Positions 28,248 to 37,612 are shown, counted from the stretch's first letter. The stretch is DNA of 64,000 bases from Robertkochia aurantiaca (GCF_020166495.1 NZ_JAINZS010000007.1:62001-126000); one strand, 5' to 3'. Made by a program: numbers and translations. The notes: generated by a model not told the origin, from the sequence alone.

Positions 28248-30437
28248 TTATGAATTTTCCTTCTTTCCGATAAGACTAAAATCGAGATGTCGTTTGATCA
28301 GGTCGGTATTCTTAACCTGTACAATAACCTCATCACCCAGCTGGTACATATTGTTAGTTACTTGTCCGACCAAAGCATATTGTGATTCGTCGAATACATA
28401 ATAATCATCTTTGATATCTCTGATACGTACCATTCCCTCGCACTTGTTTTCAACGATCTCTACATAAATTCCCCATTCAGTAACCCCTGAAATCACACCG
28501 ATGAACTCTTCATCTTTATGATCTTCCATGAATTTGATCTGCATATACTTGACCGAATCTCTTTCAGCATTAGTGGCGAGGCTTTCCATATTCGAAGAAT
28601 GTTTACATTTTTCTTCATACTGCTCTTCACTAACCGTTTTACCTCCTTCGAGATAATGTTGTAATAAGCGATGCACCATTACGTCAGGGTATCGCCTAAT
28701 GGGTGAGGTAAAATGCGTATAGTAGTCAAATGCCAGTCCGTAATGACCGATATTATCGGTAGAATAAACAGCTTTACTCATACTCCTGATGGTAAGGGTA
28801 TCTACCAGGTTTTGTTCTTTCTTACCCTCCACTTCTTCCAGTAAGCTGTTTATAGAGCTTGTAATGGTCTTTTTATTCTTAAGATTAATACTGTACCCAA
28901 ATTTCTTTATAACGCCGTTCAGCAGTATTAATTTCTCCTCATCAGGTTCGTCATGTATTCTGTAAACGAAGGTTTTCTTTTGTTTTCCAATGAACTCAGC
29001 CACTTTTCTGTTGGCAAGCAGCATGAATTCTTCGATAAGCTTATTAGCTTCTTTACTGGATTTAAAGTATACCCCGGTAGGATCGTTCTCACTGTTAAGA
29101 GTGAACTTCACCTCTACTTTATCAAAAGAAATGGCACCCGCATTCATTCTTTTTCTTCTGAGAATCTGGGCGAGCTCATTCAGTTTCAGAACAGCGCCCG
29201 AAATATGTTGCGGTACCTCTCTCCTTTCACCTGTAATACTGATCTCAGCCGGTATTTCATTCCCCCGGGTCTCAATCACCTCCTGAGCTTCCTCATAGGC
29301 CATACGGAAATCTGAATAGATCACGGTTCGACCGAACCAGGAATCGACTACCTGCGCCTGATCATTGAGTCTGAAGATGGCAGAAAAGGTATATTTTTCT
29401 TCTTCCGGCCTTAAGGAACATGCCATGTTCGACAGCACTTCAGGAAGCATGGGTACCACCCGGTCTACAAGATACACAGAGGTAGCCCTTTCATAGGCTT
29501 CATCGTCGAGTATGGTACCCGGCTGCAGATAATATGAAACGTCGGCAATATGTATACCGACTTCATAAGTACCATCTTCAAAAGTTCTGAAAGACAAGGC
29601 ATCATCAAAATCCTTGGCATCTTTAGGATCTATAGTGAAGGTGGGAACATCTCTCATATCCCTTCTTTTGGCAATCTCTTCCGGGGTGATACGCGTATCG
29701 ATCTTATTGGCATAATGTTCCACATCTGCCGGGAATTCGTAGGGTAAGCCATATTCGGCCAGGATCGCATGCATTTCGGTATCGTGTTCCCCGGGTTTCC
29801 CAAGAACTTCCTTGATTACCCCGTACGGAGAATCAGCGTTATCGGGCCAGTCCTGTATTTCCACGATGACCTTATCGCCATGTTCGGCATTGTTGATCTT
29901 TCCCTTCGGAACAAAAATATCGGTATACATACGATGATCAGAAGGAAGCACAAAGGCGAAATTCTTCTGCATCTGCACCACTCCGACGAATACGGTCTTT
30001 TTACGCTCGATTATGCGGGTGATTTCTCCTTCCAGTTTCTTGCCTTTTCGCTGCCTGGGAAACACATATACCTCTACCAGGTCACCGTGCAAAGCCTTAT
30101 TAAGCAATGATGTTGGAACGAATACATCTTTTTCCAGCTCATCACAAACCACGTAGGCATTGTTCCTACCGGTCATATCGACCTTCCCCTCATAATAATT
30201 CTGGCTGGGTATCGCCTGGTATTTTCCCCTGTCTGTTTCCTTAATACGATCTTTCTTGGTAAGCTCCTTCAGTCGTTTTATGAGTAAGTTACGACCTGCG
30301 GTATCATCAATTCCCATCCGGGAAGCGATTTGTTTATAATTAAAAGCCTTTTCACGGTCACTTTCCAGAACAGTAAATATTCCTTTGGTGATCTCGTTCT
30401 TCTTATGTTTATCGGCTCTTTTTTTTTGTTTAGACAT
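28248..30437 (-). CDS. rnr: Ribonuclease R
   Basis: 729 aa, close to the usual RNase R length. It is a 3'-5' exoribonuclease that degrades structured RNA. An N-terminal winged-helix-like region (KGIFTVLESDREKAFNYKQIAS) is followed by cold-shock domains. The RNB catalytic core shows the Asp cluster IDPKDAKDFDDALSF and the signature HFTSPIRRYPDVMVHRLL. A C-terminal S1 domain (GVISGVTEWGIYVEIVEN) ends the protein. The start codon follows a short AT-rich gap with a near-consensus -7 box (GTACTTTG). It is the first gene of a two-gene unit with the DUF2807 gene. Confidence 0.97.
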   Translation of the reverse strand: MSKQKKRADKHKKNEITKGIFTVLESDREKAFNYKQIASRMGIDDTAGRNLLIKRLKELTKKDRIKETDRGKYQAIPSQNYYEGKVDMTGRNNAYVVCDELEKDVFVPTSLLNKALHGDLVEVYVFPRQRKGKKLEGEITRIIERKKTVFVGVVQMQKNFAFVLPSDHRMYTDIFVPKGKINNAEHGDKVIVEIQDWPDNADSPYGVIKEVLGKPGEHDTEMHAILAEYGLPYEFPADVEHYANKIDTRITPEEIAKRRDMRDVPTFTIDPKDAKDFDDALSFRTFEDGTYEVGIHIADVSYYLQPGTILDDEAYERATSVYLVDRVVPMLPEVLSNMACSLRPEEEKYTFSAIFRLNDQAQVVDSWFGRTVIYSDFRMAYEEAQEVIETRGNEIPAEISITGERREVPQHISGAVLKLNELAQILRRKRMNAGAISFDKVEVKFTLNSENDPTGVYFKSSKEANKLIEEFMLLANRKVAEFIGKQKKTFVYRIHDEPDEEKLILLNGVIKKFGYSINLKNKKTITSSINSLLEEVEGKKEQNLVDTLTIRSMSKAVYSTDNIGHYGLAFDYYTHFTSPIRRYPDVMVHRLLQHYLEGGKTVSEEQYEEKCKHSSNMESLATNAERDSVKYMQIKFMEDHKDEEFIGVISGVTEWGIYVEIVENKCEGMVRIRDIKDDYYVFDESQYALVGQVTNNMYQLGDEVIVQVKNTDLIKRHLDFSLIGKKENS

Positions 30438-30561
30438 ATGGTTGATTTATAGCTGCAAAGTACGTAATCATATAAGAAATCAAGACAGAAGAACTATAAC
30501 GTTAAAAAAATTCTAAAATAATTGTAACATTTAGCCAATTCTCCCGTCTATTATAGTGTGA

Positions 30562-30747
30562 ATGGCTTTAAAAATGAAAGGACTACGAAAAATAATAATC
30601 CTCTTTGCCGTGATCTTTATCACGGGAATCATGGCATTCGCTCACTACATCGACCGTTATCTGGACGAACCAAAAACGGTACAAAAAGAGAATCCCTGTA
30701 AATCACCTGATAAAGAGCAAGTTAATAAAGAATTAAAATACTCTTAG
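30562..30747 (+). CDS. Small single-span membrane protein
   Basis: 61 aa from ATG 30562; ATG 30574 is an equally possible start. One hydrophobic segment (IIILFAVIFITGIMAFAHYI) is followed by a short polar tail with a single Cys. I do not recognise a family. It lies divergent from rnr and 45 bp upstream of the DUF2007-like gene on the same strand, so the two may be co-transcribed. Coding status is likely but not certain. Confidence 0.5.
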   Translation: MALKMKGLRKIIILFAVIFITGIMAFAHYIDRYLDEPKTVQKENPCKSPDKEQVNKELKYS

Positions 30748-30792
30748 TACAAAATTACGTATTTTAGTCTGGTAACTTAAAGGGAGAAGACG

Positions 30793-31035
30793 TTGAAGAA
30801 TTTTGTGGTCGTAGCGACCTATACCTATCCGCACGAATACCTGGTACTTAAAAACATACTCGAGGAAGAAAACATCCCGTTCGTTTTTGAAAACGAAACC
30901 ATGATCGGTATCTCCCCCTTTTATTCCAACGCCCTGGGTGGTATCAGACTGAAAGTACACGCAGACTACGCAGCCTATGTCACAGAAGTAATCAATAACC
31001 TCAATAATCCGGATTCTCATCTCAGAATCGTTTAG
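30793..31035 (+). CDS. DUF2007-like small protein (TTG start)
   Basis: 80 aa. It begins at TTG 30793 after a purine-rich GGGAGAAG; no ATG is available nearby in frame. The sequence (FVVVATYTYPHEYLVLKNIL, then PFYSNALGGIRLKV) matches the DUF2007 or putative prokaryotic signal-transducing fold, a small alpha/beta domain whose role is unknown. It is the last gene before the AT-rich candidate origin region. The unusual start codon is supported by the family's conserved N-terminus beginning at this point. Confidence 0.75.
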   Translation: MKNFVVVATYTYPHEYLVLKNILEEENIPFVFENETMIGISPFYSNALGGIRLKVHADYAAYVTEVINNLNNPDSHLRIV

Positions 31036-31526
31036 TTGTCAACATCTATACTATTATCTATTTTTTTCTTTTTAAAAATTTAAAATTTATTGATGTCTAT
31101 GATAGGGTGTTAATAAGGGGTATAACTTTCATCAGGTTTCGTTGTTATTCAGAAATTTTTATTCCGTCAAATGGTAATTAACAGTTTATTCAATAGCTAT
31201 TTCTTTGATATTCAATCATAGTGTTAGGGTTATTAACAATGGTTAATAAGAATATAAGATGGTTAACTTTTAAAAAACAGAAGATGAACAGTGGTTAAAA
31301 ACCGATGTTAATAACCCTGAATTCTGTTTATTTCTTTTCAAAATAATTTCTTGTTTTATCGGGATAATTTTTGAGTATGCGAGTTCAGGTGAGACAAGCA
31401 AATTTTTTACCCTAAATTATTTAAGAGATTATTAACAAAACTTAACATTAATTAAGATAATGTAAATCAGGTATTTAGCTGTTTGTAATTAACAGGGGTG
31501 TGTATTACTTGATTTCATGTATTTAC
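31036..31526. other. AT-rich non-coding region, candidate chromosomal replication origin (oriC)
   Basis: About 490 bp without a plausible gene. It holds four exact copies of the 9-mer TTATTAACA or its complement TGTTAATAA, at 31108-31116 (-), 31230-31238 (+), 31306-31314 (-) and 31429-31437 (+). A near copy, GGTTAATAA, is at 31241-31249. These resemble DnaA boxes (TTATCCACA-like) with a changed centre. A very AT-rich stretch at about 31058-31095 could be the unwinding element. Two parS-like sites 8-10 kb away and nearby mnmG and rnpA support an origin. dnaA itself is not in the window, so this stays a candidate. Confidence 0.55.
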
Positions 31527-31534
31527 TACCTTTG
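31527..31534 (+). promoter_or_regulatory. -7 box for rpiB
   Basis: TACCTTTG matches TAnnTTTG, 21 bp before ATG 31556. It lies downstream of the first in-frame ATG (31517), which it therefore rules out as the start. Confidence 0.6.
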
Positions 31535-31555
31535 TCATACGTTAAATTATACGAT

Positions 31556-31990
31556 ATGAAAATTGCAATTGGTAACGATCATGCCGGAACGGCATATAAA
31601 TTTAAGGTCATTGAATATCTTAAGGAAAGCGGTATAGAGGTACAGAACTACGGAACCGATTCAACCGATAGTGTGGATTATCCTGATTTTGTTCATCCTG
31701 TTGCCACCGAAGTAAACGATGGCACAGCAGAGCTGGGCATACTTATCTGCGGAAGCGGAAACGGTGTTGCCATGTCTGCCAACAAACATCAGAAGGTCAG
31801 GGCTGCACTTTGCTGGACCAGGGAGATTGTTGAACTGGCCAGAAGCCACAACAATGCCAATATACTTTGTATTCCTGCCCGCTTTACTGCTCCCGAACAA
31901 GCTGTTGATATGGTTAAGACCTTTCTTGAAACCTCATTTGAAGGAGGACGGCATGAAAGAAGGGTAGATAAAATTCCAATGGGTTGCTAA
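31556..31990 (+). CDS. rpiB: Ribose-5-phosphate isomerase B
   Basis: 144 aa from ATG 31556, the normal RpiB length. It interconverts ribose-5-phosphate and ribulose-5-phosphate in the pentose phosphate pathway. The signature MKIAIGNDHAG opens the protein, YPDFVHPVA follows, and the active-site loop ICGSGNGVAMSANK carries the catalytic Cys. The C-terminal GGRHERRVDKI is typical. An upstream ATG at 31517 adds 13 residues but lies before the promoter box. The CDF transporter gene starts 1 bp after its stop. Confidence 0.96.
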   Translation: MKIAIGNDHAGTAYKFKVIEYLKESGIEVQNYGTDSTDSVDYPDFVHPVATEVNDGTAELGILICGSGNGVAMSANKHQKVRAALCWTREIVELARSHNNANILCIPARFTAPEQAVDMVKTFLETSFEGGRHERRVDKIPMGC

Positions 31991-31991
31991 T

Positions 31992-32900
31992 ATGGCGCAC
32001 ACCCATGCTCATACTCATCGTGAAGGTGTAAAGGGTAAAAACCTGTTTATATCGATAATTCTGAATATTATCATTACGGTAGCACAGGTTGTGGGTGGTA
32101 TTTTATCAGGGAGTCTGGCATTGCTTTCAGATGCCCTGCACAATTTTACTGATGTGGTTTCCCTGGTGATCAGTTATATAGCTAACAGGTTATCGGGTAA
32201 AAAGGCATCAACACACCGTACTTTCGGTTTTAAAAGGGCTGAGATCATTGCCGCTTTCGTGAACGCTTCTACCCTGATTGTGATTGCCATAATTCTGGGA
32301 GTTGAGGCTATCAAGCGTTTTATAGAACCTGAGACCATCGGTTCGAGCCTCGTTATTGTACTTTCCATATTGGGAATCGTGGCCAACGGGGTAAGTGTTT
32401 TGATCTTAAAATCAGATGCTGATAAAAACCTCAATATGCGTTCGGCCTATCTCCATTTGTTGACCGATATGATGGCCAGCGTGGCGGTATTGATCGGCGG
32501 TTTGCTTATGTACTTTTACAAGGTATACTGGGTTGATTCGCTACTCACGCTTCTGATCTCGCTATACCTGATCTATGTAGGTTTTGACCTGCTCAAAGAA
32601 TCGACGCGCATGCTGATGCTCTTTACACCCCAGCATGTCGACATTAAAAAGATCGTCAGAAGGGTTCACCGTATTCCGCGGGTGAATAAATTACATCACA
32701 TACATGTCTGGTGCCTCAATGATGATGAAATTCATCTGGAAGCTCACCTGGATTTTAAGGAAGATGTGACTCTGAGCCAGTTTAACCGGGTTCTGGAAGA
32801 GATCGAACAGGTGCTGCACGATGAGTTCGGTATCAATCACGTGAATATTCAACCGGAATATAAAAAGGAAGACCCTAAAGATTTTATTGTACAGGACTGA
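31992..32900 (+). CDS. Cation diffusion facilitator (CDF) metal transporter
   Basis: 302 aa with an N-terminal His-rich stretch (HTHAHTHRE) and six membrane segments. The paired metal-site motifs HNFTD (TM2) and HLLTD (TM5) give the HxxxD pattern associated with zinc transport. A cytoplasmic C-terminal domain (VHRIPRVNKLHHIHVWCLND) closes the protein, as in ZitB/CzcD-type exporters, which swap Zn2+ or Cd2+ for protons. It lies 1 bp after rpiB and 2 bp before the acetyltransferase gene, forming a three-gene operon. Confidence 0.92.
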   Translation: MAHTHAHTHREGVKGKNLFISIILNIIITVAQVVGGILSGSLALLSDALHNFTDVVSLVISYIANRLSGKKASTHRTFGFKRAEIIAAFVNASTLIVIAIILGVEAIKRFIEPETIGSSLVIVLSILGIVANGVSVLILKSDADKNLNMRSAYLHLLTDMMASVAVLIGGLLMYFYKVYWVDSLLTLLISLYLIYVGFDLLKESTRMLMLFTPQHVDIKKIVRRVHRIPRVNKLHHIHVWCLNDDEIHLEAHLDFKEDVTLSQFNRVLEEIEQVLHDEFGINHVNIQPEYKKEDPKDFIVQD

Positions 32901-32902
32901 TT

Positions 32903-33343
32903 ATGACAACTGAACTAAAGGAATTCAATGAGCTCACTCTCGATGAGCTATACCAGTTACTTCAACTTCGCAGCGCGATCTTTGTGGTAGAGCAGGATTG
33001 CATCTACCAGGATATAGACGGAAAAGATCAGAAGGCCTGGCACCTTTTGCTAAAAGACGGAAAGGAACTCATCGCCTATACCCGCATTTTCAAACCGGGC
33101 GATTATTTTAAAAATCCCAGTATCGGACGCGTTTTGGTGCGTGAAGACCGTCGCAAGGAAAAATGGGGTCATGCCATAATAAAAGCCTCCAAAGAGGCTA
33201 TTTTATCATCATTCCCTGATGCGGTTATTGAAATTTCGGCTCAGACCTATCTGCAAAAATTTTACGAATCTCACGGATTCAGTCAGATCGGGGAATCCTA
33301 CCTGGAAGATGGTATTCCCCACATCAGGATGGTTACTAATTGA
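32903..33343 (+). CDS. ElaA-like GNAT N-acetyltransferase
   Basis: 146 aa. The N-terminal LYQLLQLRSAIFVVEQDCIYQDIDGKD block and the acetyl-CoA loop (IGRVLVREDRRKEKWGHAII) identify an ElaA-type GNAT enzyme. The substrate of ElaA proteins is not known. It lies 2 bp after the CDF gene. Its last 8 bp overlap, tail to tail, the convergent gene at 33336-33710. Confidence 0.88.
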   Translation: MTTELKEFNELTLDELYQLLQLRSAIFVVEQDCIYQDIDGKDQKAWHLLLKDGKELIAYTRIFKPGDYFKNPSIGRVLVREDRRKEKWGHAIIKASKEAILSSFPDAVIEISAQTYLQKFYESHGFSQIGESYLEDGIPHIRMVTN

Positions 33344-33710
33344 TCTTGATCATGTTTTTATCCATGTTAAGATCATCCAGCATGGAATTCGTGAACTTAT
33401 AATGTCCTTTGGTGGTGATGATCTTAAAACGGGAAGATTTCATTTTGCTCAGCGTATCCAAAAACATCCATTTTGATTTGAGAAGATTCGGTTTTTCCGA
33501 TTTCAGGCTCAGATCAAAATAATGTTTGATTCCCATTTTTTCTGCTACGATATCAGGGGTGATGGTGATATCACTTCCCTTCTTTACAAATGATTTCGGA
33601 GTTTCATATCCGTCGAGGTCTGCTTTGATATTCTTGAAGCCCCTGTTTTCAAGATAATGAACAGACTGGCTTAAGAATTCCTGGTAATTTTCTTTATCTA
33701 TTGCTATCAT
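33336..33710 (-). CDS. Unrecognised 124-aa protein, possible PD-(D/E)XK-like fold
   Basis: 124 aa from ATG 33710; the frame extends to 33746, but those codons are AT-rich and the conserved-looking part starts at MIAIDKENYQEF. I recognise no named family. The order helix (FLSQSVHYLENRGF), strand-PD (ITITPDIVAEK), strand (KHYFDLSLKSEK), then KIITTKGHYKF loosely resembles a reduced restriction-endonuclease fold, with D and FDLSLK as candidate acidic and lysine residues. That is inference with low confidence. It overlaps the convergent acetyltransferase gene by 8 bp. Confidence 0.6.
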   Translation of the reverse strand: MIAIDKENYQEFLSQSVHYLENRGFKNIKADLDGYETPKSFVKKGSDITITPDIVAEKMGIKHYFDLSLKSEKPNLLKSKWMFLDTLSKMKSSRFKIITTKGHYKFTNSMLDDLNMDKNMIKIN

Positions 33711-33860
33711 AACCTTAATGATACGAAAAATTAACGTAAAGGTCAATAAATCAATAAGTTAATAGATGTTAAAGTTAGCCTGAGCGATGTTTTTTTAAGT
33801 ACCTTTTTTCGTTTTGCTTCAGGTTGATAACCCACTAACAGATAATCCTTTAGCTACCTT

Positions 33861-35528
33861 TTAATTATCGGTTTCCTCTTGCTTTTTGCCTGTCGATTCA
33901 GATATGATATGCATGAGTCTTCTTAGGGTTTTTCTTTGAAAGAAAATATAATACAGGGCTGTCAGGGCCCAATTGTTTGTGCTTCGATGTACCAGGTACA
34001 GCACTCTTTTTTTAATTGGTCGCCTATATTTTCTGAGGAAGAGTTGGGCATTGAATTGCGGAAATTCGGGATATTTCAGATTTGCATGTTCTCCATATTT
34101 TTCTGAATAAGCTTTCCCGGTAAATGCCGTTTTAACCATAACATCGGGTATGACCGGAAAATAGAGATTGTTTCTGTCACCTTTAGGGATACCTACGGCA
34201 AACCGATCGATCATGGCCTCTGATGGATGAAAGCCCAGTCGTTTTTCGCAATCTTTCAGCGGGATAACTAAATGATATCTCAGAAAATCCTGGCAGTTTT
34301 TTCTACCCAGCTCATAATCGTGCTTTCTGAAAGACCGGTCTATAAAGCCTGCAAAGCCGTTGAGAGGTGCAGAAGCCAGCGGATTTTCTTCTTGCTTGTT
34401 TTCTCCGGCCGGTGCGATCAGAAAGCGGGTGCGGTCTTTTAACTTCAGCGCCTCCAGTATACCTTCCTGGTTGAACATTACCTGGTTTCTCAGCGTTTTG
34501 AACATGGCTTTTGCCACTGCAAAAATATGACTGTTTTTGAGGGGTTCTGTGGCCTCTTCCTTCTGCGGAAAGGGATCGATCATGATAACGGCATAGGTGT
34601 CGTTCTTTTCGATATCAGGATGCTTTTCCTTAAGCGTCTTTAATCCTATTCCGTAGGGTTCATTATTTATGAGTCCGCCATCAATAGAAGTAAACCGGTA
34701 GGGATCTTCTTTTTCGTCTAATTTCAGCGAGATACCGTCACCGCTCTTAAAGAGGTGATCAGGAAGACGTTCGATATAGGTGCGGGGTACCTGCATTTTT
34801 CTCGACCTTAAACCAACGGGAAAGGCTGCGGTGCTCAGGGTAGCCTCCTTTAGGTTTTGGAGGTCTTCAGCATAGCTGAGATCCAGGGTATACCATAATT
34901 TGTTTTTATCTGAAGGAAGCCCTCTTTCTGAGGAATCGGTAGTCACACGGTACCTGAAAAATCCACCATGATGGGTGATGATATGCGCCGCAGTCGGGTT
35001 GGCAGGACCCTGAAAATCTACCTTGAAGTTCAGTCCTCTGAGGTTGGTTGTTGTAAGGATCACATCGATATCAGAACTGATGTAGGGAGCAGCTGTCTGA
35101 AGAGCACGGGGTTTAAAGACACTCTCTGCAAGATTTTCTATGGGACAACTGTTAAGCAGGGAATTTGGGAGACCTTTTTCTGAGAGATCACCCGTATCGA
35201 GTAGCTGTTGCAGGGTATCGGTATCAGAATCAGACAGGTTAAGCCAGGTATTTTTAATGAGTTGTTCGTTGTCTGAGAGATAAGATCGTAATAACATTAA
35301 TGAAGCAGTAATCCCTCCTGCCGATGCCCCGCTGATCACATCGATTTGTACCCGGTGATTCGGTATATCAGTCCCCTGATCTTCGGTAGCCTCTGACTGC
35401 ATATTTTTCATTTCTTCCCAGCTTCGCAGGACTTCCAGCAGGTAATCGACTACTCCAGCCGTGTAAGCGCCGGCAGATACGGCCCCTGCCATGGTCAGGC
35501 ATAGTTTAAAGGCTTCCGGTTTTTTCAT
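33861..35528 (-). CDS. Patatin-like phospholipase-domain protein
   Basis: 555 aa. The oxyanion-hole segment MAGAVSAGAYTAGV (about 13-26), the nucleophile elbow GASAGG, the GxSxG form (about 66-71), and the catalytic Asp in SIDGGLINNEPYG (about 282) form the Ser-Asp dyad of patatin lipases. No signal peptide is obvious, so it is probably cytosolic or membrane-peripheral. The long C-terminal part (about 340-555) ends with a basic, hydrophobic segment (TNNWALTALYYIFFQRKTLRR) that could touch a membrane. The substrate is unknown. It is a single gene downstream of the S41 protease terminator. Confidence 0.88.
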   Translation of the reverse strand: MKKPEAFKLCLTMAGAVSAGAYTAGVVDYLLEVLRSWEEMKNMQSEATEDQGTDIPNHRVQIDVISGASAGGITASLMLLRSYLSDNEQLIKNTWLNLSDSDTDTLQQLLDTGDLSEKGLPNSLLNSCPIENLAESVFKPRALQTAAPYISSDIDVILTTTNLRGLNFKVDFQGPANPTAAHIITHHGGFFRYRVTTDSSERGLPSDKNKLWYTLDLSYAEDLQNLKEATLSTAAFPVGLRSRKMQVPRTYIERLPDHLFKSGDGISLKLDEKEDPYRFTSIDGGLINNEPYGIGLKTLKEKHPDIEKNDTYAVIMIDPFPQKEEATEPLKNSHIFAVAKAMFKTLRNQVMFNQEGILEALKLKDRTRFLIAPAGENKQEENPLASAPLNGFAGFIDRSFRKHDYELGRKNCQDFLRYHLVIPLKDCEKRLGFHPSEAMIDRFAVGIPKGDRNNLYFPVIPDVMVKTAFTGKAYSEKYGEHANLKYPEFPQFNAQLFLRKYRRPIKKRVLYLVHRSTNNWALTALYYIFFQRKTLRRLMHIISESTGKKQEETDN

Positions 35529-35597
35529 TAAGCTATATCATTCTACTTTTTGTAAGTTAAATATGATAAAAAAGTTTCTTTCTCTTTTTAGTTATCC

Positions 35598-35626
35598 AAA
35601 AAAAAGCCGCATCTCACTGCGGCTTT
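35598..35626 (-). terminator. Terminator after the S41 protease gene
   Basis: Minus-strand stem AAAGCCGCA / TGCGGCTTT with a 6-nt loop and a run of T residues, 24 bp past the stop. Confidence 0.88.
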
Positions 35627-35649
35627 CATATTACGGATGAGACCTGTTT

Positions 35650-37266
35650 TTAATTCAGGATCTCATTATATTTTGAAGTATTCCCCAAGACATTGCCCGC
35701 CTCCAGTATGGCGGCATCATGCTTCAGGTAATGATCATACAGGCCTTTGCGGTAGAAGTATCGTTTGATCAGTTCATCTTCAATATTCTTCTGAATGTTT
35801 GCCTGATAGGTGCTCAGAGCTTCAAATTTACTCGCATCTATAGCAGCGGTGAGTTCCCGGTATTTACTGCTTACAACCTCTCCCAGCTCACCGATCTTGT
35901 TCTCTTCTTCCAATTTTTCCAGTTCCTTTTCGAGTGCTGTTTGATATTCCAGTCCGAGATCTCTGACGTAAGAGACAAAGTCTTTATAATCAGCGGGGGT
36001 GAATTCGAACTGGCTCAGTTCAGGAGCGGGATGCTCATAATAATAGTCAGTGGCAAAATTGAAAATTACCTGGTTCTCGATCAGGGCGTCTGTCAGATCG
36101 TTGTTTTTAAGAGACTGTATGCTGATATCAGGCTCTACTCCTCCCCCGTCATATACCTTGCGTCCGTTTCGGGTGGTAAACTCATTAAATGAGCGTTTAG
36201 CCACGGCATTGCCATTCTCATCGCGATTCCAGTAGTCAAGCGATTGAATGCAGCGTCCGCTGGGGGTATAATATCTCGAGATGGTTACTTTGAGTTGCGT
36301 ACCATAGGTAAGTTTTACAGGGCGTTGCACCAATCCCTTTCCGAAGCTTCTTCCTCCAATGATCACCGCCCGGTCAAGATCCTGAAGAGCTCCGCTCACG
36401 ATCTCACTGGCAGAGGCACTTCGGCCGTTGATCAGGATGGCCAGCGGTATTTCTGTATCAACCGGTTTTTTACGGGTTTCGTATTCCTGGTTGAATTTTT
36501 TCACCTTTGAACGGGTACTTACGATCAGTTCCCCTTTGGGCACGAAGAGATTACAGATGTTGATCGCTTCGCCCAGCAGGCCACCGGGATTATCTCTGAG
36601 ATCGAGGATAATGCGTTTGGCTCCTTTTTCTTTAAGTTCCACAAGGGCGGCTTCGGTTTGTTCTGAAGCTTTTGAATTAAACCTGGAAAGCACGATATAA
36701 CCAGTCTCGGGATCGAGCATATTGAAATAGGGAACCGCATCGATTTCGATCTCTTCCCTGTTCAGGGTGGTAGACTTTACCTCCCCCTGTCTGCGGTAGG
36801 TAATGGCCACTTCAGAACGGGCTGAACCTTTGAGCAGTTCGGTGGCATCATCTTTAAAATCGGCTATTTCTATATCGCCGATCTTCACGATCTCATCTCC
36901 GGCCTTCAGGCCTGCTTTATCGGCAGGATATCCCTGATAGGGCTCAACCACCAGCAACTTATCATCAAAGCTCCTTACAACAGCTCCTATGCCCGAATAT
37001 TCACCTGCGGTACTGATCTTGAAGCTTTCCACATCCTGTTCGTTCATAAACGTGGTGTAGGGATCCAGTTCATCGAGCATGTTTTTGATAGCGGTATCCA
37101 TCAGTTCTGCCGGGTTGGTTTCATCCACATAATTCATGTTCAGTTCTTTGAACATGGTGGTGAAGATCTCGACCTGTTTGGCGATCTCGAAATAATCGTT
37201 TTTGTATCCGCTGCCCAGCAACAATAAGGCAACAGCTATAAGGGGGATGAAGACTTTTCTTTTCAT
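35650..37266 (-). CDS. S41-family C-terminal processing peptidase (CtpA/Tsp-like)
   Basis: 538 aa with an N-terminal membrane or signal segment (FIPLIAVALLLLGSGY). It contains a PDZ domain (about 85-165; LLVVEPYQGYPADKAGLKAGD) and the S41 catalytic core. LRDNPGGLL precedes the catalytic Ser in NGRSASASEIVSGAL and the catalytic Lys in GRSFGKGLVQ, giving the Ser-Lys dyad. Such periplasmic proteases cleave C-terminal tails and control envelope proteins. rnpA lies upstream on the same strand, separated by about 620 bp of repeats. Confidence 0.94.
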   Translation of the reverse strand: MKRKVFIPLIAVALLLLGSGYKNDYFEIAKQVEIFTTMFKELNMNYVDETNPAELMDTAIKNMLDELDPYTTFMNEQDVESFKISTAGEYSGIGAVVRSFDDKLLVVEPYQGYPADKAGLKAGDEIVKIGDIEIADFKDDATELLKGSARSEVAITYRRQGEVKSTTLNREEIEIDAVPYFNMLDPETGYIVLSRFNSKASEQTEAALVELKEKGAKRIILDLRDNPGGLLGEAINICNLFVPKGELIVSTRSKVKKFNQEYETRKKPVDTEIPLAILINGRSASASEIVSGALQDLDRAVIIGGRSFGKGLVQRPVKLTYGTQLKVTISRYYTPSGRCIQSLDYWNRDENGNAVAKRSFNEFTTRNGRKVYDGGGVEPDISIQSLKNNDLTDALIENQVIFNFATDYYYEHPAPELSQFEFTPADYKDFVSYVRDLGLEYQTALEKELEKLEEENKIGELGEVVSSKYRELTAAIDASKFEALSTYQANIQKNIEDELIKRYFYRKGLYDHYLKHDAAILEAGNVLGNTSKYNEILN

Positions 37267-37358
37267 AACGTTCTGTAATTAAATGTCCTGACGTGCATTG
37301 ATTTCTAATAATACTTAAAATTACAACAATTGCCTAACTATTTAACGGAGGTTTGAAT

Positions 37359-37466
37359 GGGTACATGGGTACATGGGTATGTGGGTATGGGGTTATGGAG
37401 TTACGGGTTATGGAGTTACGGGTTATGGGTTAGGAGTTAAGGGCTAAGGGCTAAGAGTGAAGGGTA
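37359..37466. repeat. Degenerate short tandem array (GGGTACAT, then GGGTTAN/GAGTTAN heptamers)
   Basis: Three 8-nt units near GGGTACAT are followed by about ten heptamers such as GGGTTAT, GAGTTAC, GGGCTAA. Units vary, but the 7-bp period is kept. Similar arrays occur near 50.5, 54.1 and 61.1 kb. It has no coding sense. Confidence 0.75.
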
Positions 37467-37570
37467 TAGTTTCCCGGAAACTCAATTAGAAGTTAGGTCA
37501 TCCCGAGTCCTGAAAAGGGCGAATGATCTGCCAATTATTAATCTGTTTATCTAAGAATTATAACACCCCC

Positions 37571-37612
37571 ATCCGGTTTTGCTTTGCAAAACCACCTTCC
37601 CCTACTGGGGGA
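37571..37612. repeat. Two adjacent hairpin-forming palindromes (REP-like)
   Basis: GGTTTTGC-TTT-GCAAAACC and CCTTCCCC-TACT-GGGGGAAGG lie side by side in the gap between the S41 protease and rnpA genes. They are typical of dispersed REP-type intergenic elements. An ORF of 62 codons crosses this region on the minus strand but is only repeat. Confidence 0.65.
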
